A stretch of DNA of 64,000 nucleotides. Source: Njordibacter sp028825405. Lineage in GTDB: Bacteria > Pseudomonadota > Gammaproteobacteria > Pseudomonadales > Balneatricaceae. The position numbers and the translations under genes are program-made. The stretch spans positions 744,001 through 808,000 of the forward strand of contig NZ_CP159829.1 in NCBI RefSeq assembly GCF_047730065.1, written 5' to 3'. Positions 53,626 to 61,707 of this stretch are shown one piece after another; positions within the stretch are counted from its first letter, which is position 1, and each line of letters opens with the position of its first letter. The notes under the pieces are model-generated. The model saw only the letters and a list, made by a program, of their open reading frames with translations. It was not told the origin of the DNA and did no database searches.

Positions 53626-54873
53626 GTGGCAGATGCAGCAATGAAACCCATGGTTGTGGGCTTGGACATTGGTACTTCTAAGGTGGTCGCTATGGTGGCA
53701 GAACTGGGAGACGATGGCCAACTGCAAGTGGTGGGAATCGGTGCTCAAGAGTCGCGTGGTTTAAAGCGCGGCATTGTTGCCAATATTGAATCCACTGTGC
53801 TGTCTATAAAGCGAGCGATCGAAGAAGCCGAATTGATGGCCGATTGTAAAATTAATGCAGTCACTGTGAGTATGGGTGGTAATCATATTAGCAGCATGAA
53901 CTCCCATGGCATTGTAGCGATCCAAGCTGGGGAAGTCTCGGAGCTTGATTTAGAACGGGTGATCGATGCTGCAAGGGCGGTCGCCTTGCCGTCGGGTCAA
54001 AAGATTTTGCATATCTTACCGCAAGAGTATGTGATTGATGGTCAAGAAGGTATTCAAGACCCGCTGGGCATGGCAGGGGTGCGTTTAGAAGTGAAAGTGC
54101 ACATTGTAACCTGTGCACTTAACGTCTCGCAAAATATAGTCAAGTGCGTGAGTCGCTGCGATCTAAATTTGGATGACATTGTTCTAAACGCTTTGGCGTC
54201 AAGTTATGCGGTGCTGACCGATGATGAGAAAGAGCTAGGTGTGTGTTTAGTTGATATGGGTGGAGGCACCATTGATGTGGCCGTGTTCACCGCAGGTGCG
54301 ATTAGACATACTGCTGTAATTCCTGTTGCGGGAGACCAAGTCACCAATGACATAGCCATGGCCTTGCGTACTCCAACGGTGCATGCAGAAGATGTGAAAG
54401 TAAGGTATGCCTGTGCTTTGGCGCAACTAACGGATTTATCGGAAAGTATTAAAGTGCCCAGTGTGGGTGATCGCCCCGCTCGCGACTTGTCTCGTCAAGC
54501 TCTAGCAGACGTGGTGCAGCCAAGATATGAGGAACTATACACCTTGGTGCAAGCAGAATTAAGGCGCAGTGGTTACGAAGAATTAATAGCCGCGGGCATG
54601 GTGTTGACCGGTGGTACAGCGCAGATGGAAGGTGCTGTGGAGTTGGCTGAAGAGATTTTTCACATGCCGGTTCGCCTGGCCAAGCCACACAAAGCCCAAG
54701 GGCCAAGTGGCTTACTGGATAATCCAACATACTCCACTTGTGTGGGGCTGCTAAATTATGCTTTGCAGGCAGGGTCTTCTATTCAGGTAGAGCCACCAAA
54801 GCGTGCAGGTATGGGTAGCAGCGCAAGCCAGTGGTTAGGCAGGATGAAAGATTTAGTTAAAACAAATTTTTAA
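53626..54873 (+). CDS. ftsA: Cell division protein FtsA
   Basis: This 415-residue actin-like ATPase tethers FtsZ to the membrane. It has phosphate-1 motif GLDIGTSKV, 1C domain VSMGGNHISSMNSHG, phosphate-2 VDMGGGTIDVAV, adenosine motif VLTGGTAQMEG, and the C-terminal amphipathic helix ASQWLGRMKDLV. The start is GTG 53626; ATG 53641 is possible. Confidence 0.97.
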   Translation: MADAAMKPMVVGLDIGTSKVVAMVAELGDDGQLQVVGIGAQESRGLKRGIVANIESTVLSIKRAIEEAELMADCKINAVTVSMGGNHISSMNSHGIVAIQAGEVSELDLERVIDAARAVALPSGQKILHILPQEYVIDGQEGIQDPLGMAGVRLEVKVHIVTCALNVSQNIVKCVSRCDLNLDDIVLNALASSYAVLTDDEKELGVCLVDMGGGTIDVAVFTAGAIRHTAVIPVAGDQVTNDIAMALRTPTVHAEDVKVRYACALAQLTDLSESIKVPSVGDRPARDLSRQALADVVQPRYEELYTLVQAELRRSGYEELIAAGMVLTGGTAQMEGAVELAEEIFHMPVRLAKPHKAQGPSGLLDNPTYSTCVGLLNYALQAGSSIQVEPPKRAGMGSSASQWLGRMKDLVKTNF

Positions 54874-54966
54874 CGATAAACCACCTTGGTGGATATCAAT
54901 AGTAGAGTCTGGTGAACGATAGGATTCGTGATCAGAAAAACAATAAATTAGACTAGGAGCAAGGCG

Positions 54967-56127
54967 ATGTACGAATTAGTTGATAACGTGCCGCAAAATG
55001 CAGTCATTAAAGTGATTGGCGTAGGTGGCGGTGGTGGTAATGCTGTAAGTCATATGCTGTCAAGCGAAATAGATGGCGTTGAATTTATCTGTGCCAATAC
55101 TGATGCTCAGGCTCTTAGGGGGATGGAGGCTCGTTCAGTTGTTCAGTTGGGCTCTCAAATCACTAAAGGTCTAGGCGCTGGAGCTAATCCTAATGTGGGT
55201 CGTGAAGCAGCTATCGAGGACCGAGCTCAGATAGAAAGTATTTTGCAAGGTGCTGATATGGTGTTTATTACTGCCGGTATGGGTGGTGGAACTGGCACAG
55301 GCGCGGCCCCTATTGTGGCTGAAGTAGCTCGCGAAATGGGTATTCTAACGGTGGCGGTAGTGACCAAGCCTTTCCCTTTTGAGGGGCGCAAACGCATGGC
55401 TATTGCAGAGCAGGGGCTAAAAGAATTAGCCGAGCACGTTGATTCATTAATCACCATTCCCAATGAAAAGCTGTTGCCTGTGCTGGGTAAGAACTGTAGT
55501 TTACTGACCGCTTTTAGTACGGCCAATGATGTGCTTTTAGGCGCAGTGCAGGGTATTGCAGACCTAATTACCCGCCCTGGTATGATCAATGTCGACTTTG
55601 CTGATGTACGCACGGTGATGTCTGAAATGGGCATGGCGATGATGGGAACTGGTTCCGCCAGAGGTGAAGATCGGGCTCGTGAAGCGGCAGAAGCAGCTGT
55701 TAGAAGTCCACTCTTAGAAGACGTCGATTTGCGTGGAGCAAAAGGTATACTGGTGAATATTACTGCTGGCCTAGATATGAATTTAGGTGAATTTTCAGAA
55801 GTAGGCAACACCATAGAGGAGTTTGCGTCAGAAAATGCCACTGTCGTGATTGGCACAGTAATAGACCCTGAGTTGTCTGATGAGTTGAAAGTGACCGTTG
55901 TGGCTACCGGTTTAGGCCACGCTTATGCTCAACCGATTGAACCAATTGTGAAAGCTGTGGTCAATACTAATATGAGGCGTCCTACGGTCGACCAAATGGA
56001 GCTACCAGCAGTTAAAGATACGTCTGCAGGTGATGCTCGATCAAGTGGTGCAGATACGTCTGGTGATTCAGAAGGTGATATTGGTTACTTGGATATTCCT
56101 GCATTTTTGCGGCGTCAAGCAGATTAA
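54967..56127 (+). CDS. ftsZ: Cell division GTPase FtsZ
   Basis: This 386-residue tubulin homologue forms the Z ring. It has IKVIGVGGGGGNAV, the GTP signature GGGTGTGAAP, the T7-loop region (NVDFADVR) and the C-terminal conserved peptide YLDIPAFLRRQ that binds FtsA. A variable linker (residues about 340-370) precedes the tail. AGGAG lies 7 nt before the ATG. Confidence 0.99.
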   Translation: MYELVDNVPQNAVIKVIGVGGGGGNAVSHMLSSEIDGVEFICANTDAQALRGMEARSVVQLGSQITKGLGAGANPNVGREAAIEDRAQIESILQGADMVFITAGMGGGTGTGAAPIVAEVAREMGILTVAVVTKPFPFEGRKRMAIAEQGLKELAEHVDSLITIPNEKLLPVLGKNCSLLTAFSTANDVLLGAVQGIADLITRPGMINVDFADVRTVMSEMGMAMMGTGSARGEDRAREAAEAAVRSPLLEDVDLRGAKGILVNITAGLDMNLGEFSEVGNTIEEFASENATVVIGTVIDPELSDELKVTVVATGLGHAYAQPIEPIVKAVVNTNMRRPTVDQMELPAVKDTSAGDARSSGADTSGDSEGDIGYLDIPAFLRRQAD

Positions 56128-56198
56128 GATTGAGGTCTTTTCATTTGATGCCTTTTACCTGCAATGGCGCCCTGACGGGCCTCAGAAACAGATTTTTG

Positions 56199-56207
56199 TG
56201 CTATAAT
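56199..56207 (+). promoter_or_regulatory. Extended -10 promoter of lpxC
   Basis: TG-C-TATAAT is a perfect extended -10, 36 nt upstream of the lpxC ATG. The -35 region is weak, which is acceptable for extended -10 promoters. Confidence 0.6.
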
Positions 56208-56242
56208 ACTCCTCTATAGATGAGTGTAGGGTCTTGGACATA

Positions 56243-57157
56243 ATGGTCAAACAGCGTACGTTGAAAAATATTATTAGAGCCACGGGAGTTGGTATTCACA
56301 CGGGTAAGAAAGTCTACCTCACATTGAAACCAGCTCAGGCCAATGTAGGCATTGTATTTTGTCGTACAGATTTAGATCCTGTAGTCAGCATCGCGGCCAC
56401 TGCGGCTAATGTGGGAGATACCACGCTATCGACCAATTTAGTGCAAAATGGTGTAAGAGTTTGCACGGTAGAACACCTATTGTCAGCCTTTGCAGGACTG
56501 GGTATAGACAACGCTTATGTAGAGTTAAGTAGTGAAGAAGTACCAATTATGGATGGCAGTGCGGCGCCATTTATCTTCTTGTTGCAGTCGGCAGGGGTTG
56601 AAGAGCAAAATGCATCTAAAAAGTTTATCCGCATTAAAAAAGCCGTCAGTGTCACTCAAGAAGACAAACAGGCTTCTTTGGAACCACATAATGGTTTTCA
56701 AGTTGGTTTTACCATCGATTTTGATCATCCTCTTTTTGAAAGTGGAAACTGCACGACACAACTAGACTTTTCCAGTACGTCTTACGTGAAGGAAGTGAGC
56801 AGGGCGCGTACTTTCGGTTTTATGAAAGATTTTGAATACCTACGTTCTAAAAATTTGGCGTTAGGTGGCAGCTTAGATAATGCTATCGCGGTGGATGACT
56901 ATCGAGTGCTAAATGAAGATGGTCTGCGCTATCAAGACGAGTTTGTGAAGCACAAAGTGTTGGATGCCGTGGGAGACATGTACCTATTGGGCTTGAGCGT
57001 AATTGGTAAATTCCAGGGTCATAAATCGGGTCATGGTCTAAACCATATGCTGCTCAGAGAATTATTGTCTCAAGAAGATGCTTGGGAAGTAGTGACATTT
57101 GATGACGAGGCGGACTCACCTATTGCCTATATGAGTCCAGCCGCTGCCGCAACCTAG
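56243..57157 (+). CDS. lpxC: UDP-3-O-acyl-GlcNAc deacetylase LpxC
   Basis: This zinc deacetylase of about 304 residues catalyses the committed step of lipid A synthesis. It has zinc ligands in VEHLLSAF and HKVLDAVGD, a catalytic His in GHKSGHGLNH, and the N-terminal QRTLKNIIRATGVGIHTGKK. I chose ATG 56243 to fit the family start; an in-frame TTG at 56234 is less likely. In enterobacteria the protein is degraded by FtsH via its C-terminus; the tail here (SPAAAAT) is Ala-rich. Confidence 0.97.
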   Translation: MVKQRTLKNIIRATGVGIHTGKKVYLTLKPAQANVGIVFCRTDLDPVVSIAATAANVGDTTLSTNLVQNGVRVCTVEHLLSAFAGLGIDNAYVELSSEEVPIMDGSAAPFIFLLQSAGVEEQNASKKFIRIKKAVSVTQEDKQASLEPHNGFQVGFTIDFDHPLFESGNCTTQLDFSSTSYVKEVSRARTFGFMKDFEYLRSKNLALGGSLDNAIAVDDYRVLNEDGLRYQDEFVKHKVLDAVGDMYLLGLSVIGKFQGHKSGHGLNHMLLRELLSQEDAWEVVTFDDEADSPIAYMSPAAAAT

Positions 57158-57174
57158 CTGGCAACAACGGAAGG

Positions 57175-57204
57175 GCCGGTGTTCTGAAAGAACTCCGGCT
57201 TTTC
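57175..57204 (+). terminator. Rho-independent terminator after lpxC
   Basis: GCCGG-T-GTTCT, loop GAA, AGAAC-T-CCGGC forms an 11-position stem with one T/T mismatch, followed by TTTTCT. It separates the dcw/lpxC transcript from secA. Confidence 0.85.
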
Positions 57205-57314
57205 TACGTTTTAGGCCTTTGAAAAAAATCCTGAGACCCCATGAAAGAAGGAGAGATTTAAAATCTCGCGTTAATCCCTAACAAGCGCATCAGCGCATAT
57301 AAAAAGACAAGACA

Positions 57315-60029
57315 ATGGTACAGATTTTTAAATCACTTTTTGGCAGTAAAAACGATCGTGAAGTCAAACGATATAATAAAATTGTAAATAAGATCAATGC
57401 ATTAGAGAGCAGTATGCAGTCTCTGTCAGATGCTGATCTGGCAGCTAAACGCATGGAGTTTAACTCACGTTTTGAGGCCGGTGAAAATCTAGACCAGTTA
57501 CTGCCTGAAGCCTTTGCTGTGTGCCGAGAGGTATCAGTGCGTTTGATGGCATTACGCCACTTTGACGTTCAAATGGTGGGTGGCATTGCTTTGCATCAAG
57601 GTAAAGTCTCTGAAATGCGCACAGGTGAGGGTAAAACTCTAGTGGCCACGTTGGCTGTTTACCTCAATACCATTCCTGCAAACGGCGTACATGTTGTCAC
57701 GGTGAATGATTACCTTGCGCAACGGGATGCTGAATGGATGCGACCTTTGTATGAAGGTTTGGGTCTTTCTGTGGGAATTATTTTATCTGGCCAAGACGGT
57801 GCAATTAAGCAAGAAGCCTATGCTTGTGATGTCACTTACGGCACCAATAATGAATTTGGCTTTGACTATCTGCGGGACAATATGGCCTTTAGTGCCATTG
57901 ATAAGGCCCAGCGTAGCCTAAATTTTGCCATTATCGATGAAGTTGATTCAATTCTCATTGATGAAGCCCGTACACCTTTAATTATTTCGGGCCCTGTTGA
58001 AGATAACACGCAAATGTACCTCACCATCAATGGTTTGGTGCCCAAATTAGAAATTCAACCGGCAGTAGAAGGTGATGAAGAGCCTACTGGACATTACACT
58101 TATGATGAATCCCACAAGACCATAGAACTTACGGAAGCAGGCCATCAGTTCGTTGAAGAGTTGTTGGTAGGGGCAGAACTGTTGGCGGTAGGAGAGAGTC
58201 TTTATGCGGCGTCCAATTTAACACTATTGCATCATGTGCACGCTGGTCTAAAGGCTCATGTTGTTTTCTCTCGAAACATTGATTACATCGTGCAAGACGA
58301 CCAAATTGTGATTGTTGACGAACACACTGGCCGAACTATGCCAGGCCGTCGATGGTCAGAGGGTATTCATCAAGCCATTGAAGCAAAAGAAGGTGTGTCT
58401 ATTCAAAAAGAAAGTCAAACCATGGCTTCCACTACCTTTCAAAACTACTTCAGACTTTATGACAAACTAGCTGGTATGACGGGAACTGCTGATACTGAAG
58501 CCTTTGAACTCAACCAAATATACGACTTAGATGTGCTGGTGATTCCGACCAATGTTGATGTCAAACGAACAGACATGAACGACCTAGTTTATTTAACGAT
58601 GGCTGAAAAATTTGACGCGATCATTGTTGATATTCGCCAATGTGTTGAACAAAAACGCCCAGTTTTAGTGGGTACTGCGTCTATTGAAATGTCTGAATTA
58701 GTGTCTGCAGCACTAACAGAAGCCGATGTTGCCCATAACGTCCTAAACGCCAAACAACATGAGCGTGAAGCCACCATTATAGCCGAAGCTGGACGACCAA
58801 GTGCGGTGACTATTGCGACCAATATGGCCGGCCGTGGCACGGATATTGGCTTGGGTGGCAAGCTTGAAGTTGAGTTAGCTGCCTTAGGTCAAGGGGCTTC
58901 TGATGATGACAAAAAAGTAGCTACAGCTGATTGGCAAACACGTCATGACTTAGTTGTGGCCGCTGGTGGACTTCACATTATAGGTACCGAGCGCCATGAG
59001 TCGCGACGCATTGACAACCAACTTAGAGGTAGGTCGGGTCGTCAGGGTGATCCAGGCTCGTCTCGTTTCTTTTTATCGTTAGAAGATAATCTCTTGCGCA
59101 TCTTTGCCCCGGAACGTATCAAAGGCCTAATGCAAAAATTGGGTATGGAAAAAGGGGAAGCGATTGAGCACCGTATGGTGTCTAACGCCATAGAAAAATC
59201 ACAGCGCAAAGTTGAAGGCCGTAACTTTGATATGCGAAAGCAGTTGCTTGAATACGATGATGTTGCCAATGACCAACGCACAGTGGTTTACGACCAGCGT
59301 AACGAGCTCATGTCTACAGATGACATTGCAGACGTGATTACTAATGTTCGGGCTGAAGTTGTAGATAGTTCTATAGATGGATTCATTGCCCCCCAAAGTT
59401 TGGCAGAACAATGGGATGTGAGCGGCTTAGAGGCAGAACTACACAAACAATTTGCCATGGAGTTGCCAGTCCAACAATGGCTTGATAGTGATGACCGCCT
59501 TGAAGAAGAAGGCTTGCGTGCAAGAATTCAAACTACATTGAGTGAGAGCTATCAGGCTAAGACCGAGGTAGTTGGGGCAGAAACGATTCGGGGCTTTGAG
59601 AAACAGGTGATGTTGCAAGTCATTGACTCTCGTTGGAAAGAACATTTAGCTACTATGGACATGCTGCGTCAAGGTATCCATTTACGTGGTTATGCACAAA
59701 AAAATCCCAAGCAAGAATATAAACGTGAATCCTTCGATCTGTTTCAGCAACTTCTGTTATCGATTAAAGAAGATGTGATTCGTATCTTGAGTCATGTTCA
59801 AGTGCGTTCGCCAGAGGATGTTGCTGCTGAAGAGCGTCAAAAACGTGAGCGTGCACAAGCAGCAATGCAATTTCAGCATGAACAAGCCCAAGCTCAAACT
59901 GCGACGCAAGTGATGGGTGAGGCCATGGTGAGAAGTCCATCAAAGCCTCCTGTTAAGGTGGGTAGAAACGAAGTTTGTCCTTGTGGTTCAGGGAAAAAAT
60001 ATAAGCAATGTCATGGTAAATTGAGCTAA
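57315..60029 (+). CDS. secA: Preprotein translocase ATPase SecA
   Basis: This 904-residue SecA has Walker A MRTGEGKTL, DEVD Walker B (IIDEVDSILIDEARTP), helicase-type motif VTIATNMAGRGTDI, and the C-terminal zinc finger CPCGSGKKYKQCHG that binds SecB. It drives post-translational export through SecYEG. No secM-like arrest gene is found in the 157-bp gap upstream of it. Confidence 0.99.
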   Translation: MVQIFKSLFGSKNDREVKRYNKIVNKINALESSMQSLSDADLAAKRMEFNSRFEAGENLDQLLPEAFAVCREVSVRLMALRHFDVQMVGGIALHQGKVSEMRTGEGKTLVATLAVYLNTIPANGVHVVTVNDYLAQRDAEWMRPLYEGLGLSVGIILSGQDGAIKQEAYACDVTYGTNNEFGFDYLRDNMAFSAIDKAQRSLNFAIIDEVDSILIDEARTPLIISGPVEDNTQMYLTINGLVPKLEIQPAVEGDEEPTGHYTYDESHKTIELTEAGHQFVEELLVGAELLAVGESLYAASNLTLLHHVHAGLKAHVVFSRNIDYIVQDDQIVIVDEHTGRTMPGRRWSEGIHQAIEAKEGVSIQKESQTMASTTFQNYFRLYDKLAGMTGTADTEAFELNQIYDLDVLVIPTNVDVKRTDMNDLVYLTMAEKFDAIIVDIRQCVEQKRPVLVGTASIEMSELVSAALTEADVAHNVLNAKQHEREATIIAEAGRPSAVTIATNMAGRGTDIGLGGKLEVELAALGQGASDDDKKVATADWQTRHDLVVAAGGLHIIGTERHESRRIDNQLRGRSGRQGDPGSSRFFLSLEDNLLRIFAPERIKGLMQKLGMEKGEAIEHRMVSNAIEKSQRKVEGRNFDMRKQLLEYDDVANDQRTVVYDQRNELMSTDDIADVITNVRAEVVDSSIDGFIAPQSLAEQWDVSGLEAELHKQFAMELPVQQWLDSDDRLEEEGLRARIQTTLSESYQAKTEVVGAETIRGFEKQVMLQVIDSRWKEHLATMDMLRQGIHLRGYAQKNPKQEYKRESFDLFQQLLLSIKEDVIRILSHVQVRSPEDVAAEERQKRERAQAAMQFQHEQAQAQTATQVMGEAMVRSPSKPPVKVGRNEVCPCGSGKKYKQCHGKLS

Positions 60030-60057
60030 TACACGCTCATTAATTAGGTACAAAATT

Positions 60058-61272
60058 ATGGCAGTTGGACCCTTAGCTAAGGTGGTTTATCATCCGATTG
60101 CAGGTTTTCGATTGGGTACCACAGAAGCTGGTATGAAAGTATCAGGGCGCAAAGATTTGGTCGTAATGGAAGCCCAAGCGGGTTCAAGTATGGCGGGTGT
60201 ATTTACTGCTAATGCTTTTTGTGCAGCACCCGTGCATCTTTGCCGTCGTCATTTGCTCAGCGATAGTCCCCTCGCATTAGTCGTTAATACTGGCAATGCT
60301 AATGCGGGCACTGGTTTGGACGGCGAGACTGATGCCCAGACCTGCTGCCATGAGTTGGCCCAAGCCCTGAACTTGAAAAGTTCTCAAGTGTTGCCGTTTT
60401 CTACGGGAGTCATTGGTGAAAAGCTCCCTATCGGAAAAATTGTATCGTCTTTACCTAAAGCGATTAATGCACTCGATGTAAATGGCTGGGAAGATGCGGC
60501 ATTGGGTATTTTAACCACAGACACGCGACCCAAAGGGGCCAGTGTTCAGTTTCAGCATCTGGGTCGCTCCATCAGCCTGTCTGGAATTGCCAAAGGATCA
60601 GGTATGATTCGACCCAATATGGCGACCATGTTGGCGTTCGTAGCAAGCGATGTAAAATGCACGCCCACCTTAGCTCAAGATTTGCTAAATCAAGCGGTAA
60701 ATCAAAGCTTCAATCGTATTACGGTAGACGGAGATATGTCTACTAACGATTCGTGTATGTTGATTGCGACTGGGGCAAGTGACTTGTGTTTAGACGAAGA
60801 CACGGATCTGGTCGCTCTATTTAGCCATGCCCTAACCGAACTCATGCAAGAGTTAGCGCATGCGATTGTGCGCGATGGAGAAGGGGCAACTAAGTTCATC
60901 AGTATTGAGGTGTTAGGTGGCGCTAGCAGTGAAGAATGTTTGCAGGTGGCCTATGCCATAGCCCATTCGCCGCTCATTAAAACAGCCATGTTTGCAAGTG
61001 ACCCAAATTGGGGCCGCATATTGGCAGCTGTGGGCTATGCAGGTGTGCCTAATCTTGATGTTAACAGCCTCACTATTCATTTAGGGGATTGCTTGTTGGT
61101 TGAACACGGGGGCTGTGCACAAAGTTATAGTGAGGCAGCAGGACAAGAAATCATGAACAAAGATGAGATAAACATTAGGGTCAATTTAAAGCGTGGTGAT
61201 ACTAAAGAAACAGTGTGGACCACAGATCTGTCCTATGATTACGTTAAAATTAATGCGGATTACCGCAGTTGA
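60058..61272 (+). CDS. argJ: Bifunctional ornithine acetyltransferase/N-acetylglutamate synthase ArgJ
   Basis: This 404-residue ArgJ is processed by self-cleavage at a conserved Ala-Thr (MATMLAFVASD, Thr as the new N-terminal nucleophile). Other motifs are NTGNANAGTG, STGVIGEKLP, SGIAKGSGMI and DPNWGRILAAVGYAG. It recycles the acetyl group in arginine synthesis. The position between secA and mutT is as in Pseudomonas. Confidence 0.97.
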   Translation: MAVGPLAKVVYHPIAGFRLGTTEAGMKVSGRKDLVVMEAQAGSSMAGVFTANAFCAAPVHLCRRHLLSDSPLALVVNTGNANAGTGLDGETDAQTCCHELAQALNLKSSQVLPFSTGVIGEKLPIGKIVSSLPKAINALDVNGWEDAALGILTTDTRPKGASVQFQHLGRSISLSGIAKGSGMIRPNMATMLAFVASDVKCTPTLAQDLLNQAVNQSFNRITVDGDMSTNDSCMLIATGASDLCLDEDTDLVALFSHALTELMQELAHAIVRDGEGATKFISIEVLGGASSEECLQVAYAIAHSPLIKTAMFASDPNWGRILAAVGYAGVPNLDVNSLTIHLGDCLLVEHGGCAQSYSEAAGQEIMNKDEINIRVNLKRGDTKETVWTTDLSYDYVKINADYRS

Positions 61273-61280
61273 AGAATACC

Positions 61281-61694
61281 ATGACTAACCAACGGGTAGA
61301 GGTTGTGGCGGCAATCGTGGTCGATTCTGAACAGAGGATCCTCATGGCCCAGCGAGCTGATTGGCAACACCAAGGCGGTAAATGGGAGTTTCCTGGCGGT
61401 AAAACAGAAGCCCATGAAACTCACCTTCAAGCGTTAGCTCGTGAGTTACAAGAAGAGGTTGATCTATGCATTGATACCCAAGCGTGTGAACTGTTTCAGG
61501 CGGTACACCATGACTACAGTGATAAGCACGTGTCTTTGTATTTTTATTTAGTGAAACAATTTTCAGGCGTCGCCAAAGGCTTAGAAGGCCAGCCGTTAGA
61601 GTGGGTGGATGCCCAAACTTTGTCTGAAATGGTTATTCCAGAAGCTAATAGGCCCATCGCAGAAGCACTCCTTGCCGCTTGGCCAGTTCATTAG
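61281..61694 (+). CDS. mutT: MutT-type 8-oxo-dGTP diphosphatase
   Basis: This 137-residue Nudix hydrolase has WEFPGGKTEAHET and the Nudix box RELQEEVDL. The usual Gly of the EExGU end is Asp, but the EE pair and the first Glu are intact. MutT clears 8-oxo-dGTP from the nucleotide pool. I chose ATG 61281 (MTNQRVEVV) over TTG 61269, which overlaps argJ. In many Pseudomonas this protein is longer, with a thiamine-phosphate-synthase-like domain; here only the Nudix domain is present. Confidence 0.92.
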   Translation: MTNQRVEVVAAIVVDSEQRILMAQRADWQHQGGKWEFPGGKTEAHETHLQALARELQEEVDLCIDTQACELFQAVHHDYSDKHVSLYFYLVKQFSGVAKGLEGQPLEWVDAQTLSEMVIPEANRPIAEALLAAWPVH

Positions 61695-61707
61695 ATCACT
61701 GATCAGA

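Noticed and set aside
56161..56200. GCCC-TGAC-GGGC near 56169 as the ftsZ terminator
   Set aside because: Only a 4-bp stem and no immediate T-tract; it overlaps the lpxC promoter region.
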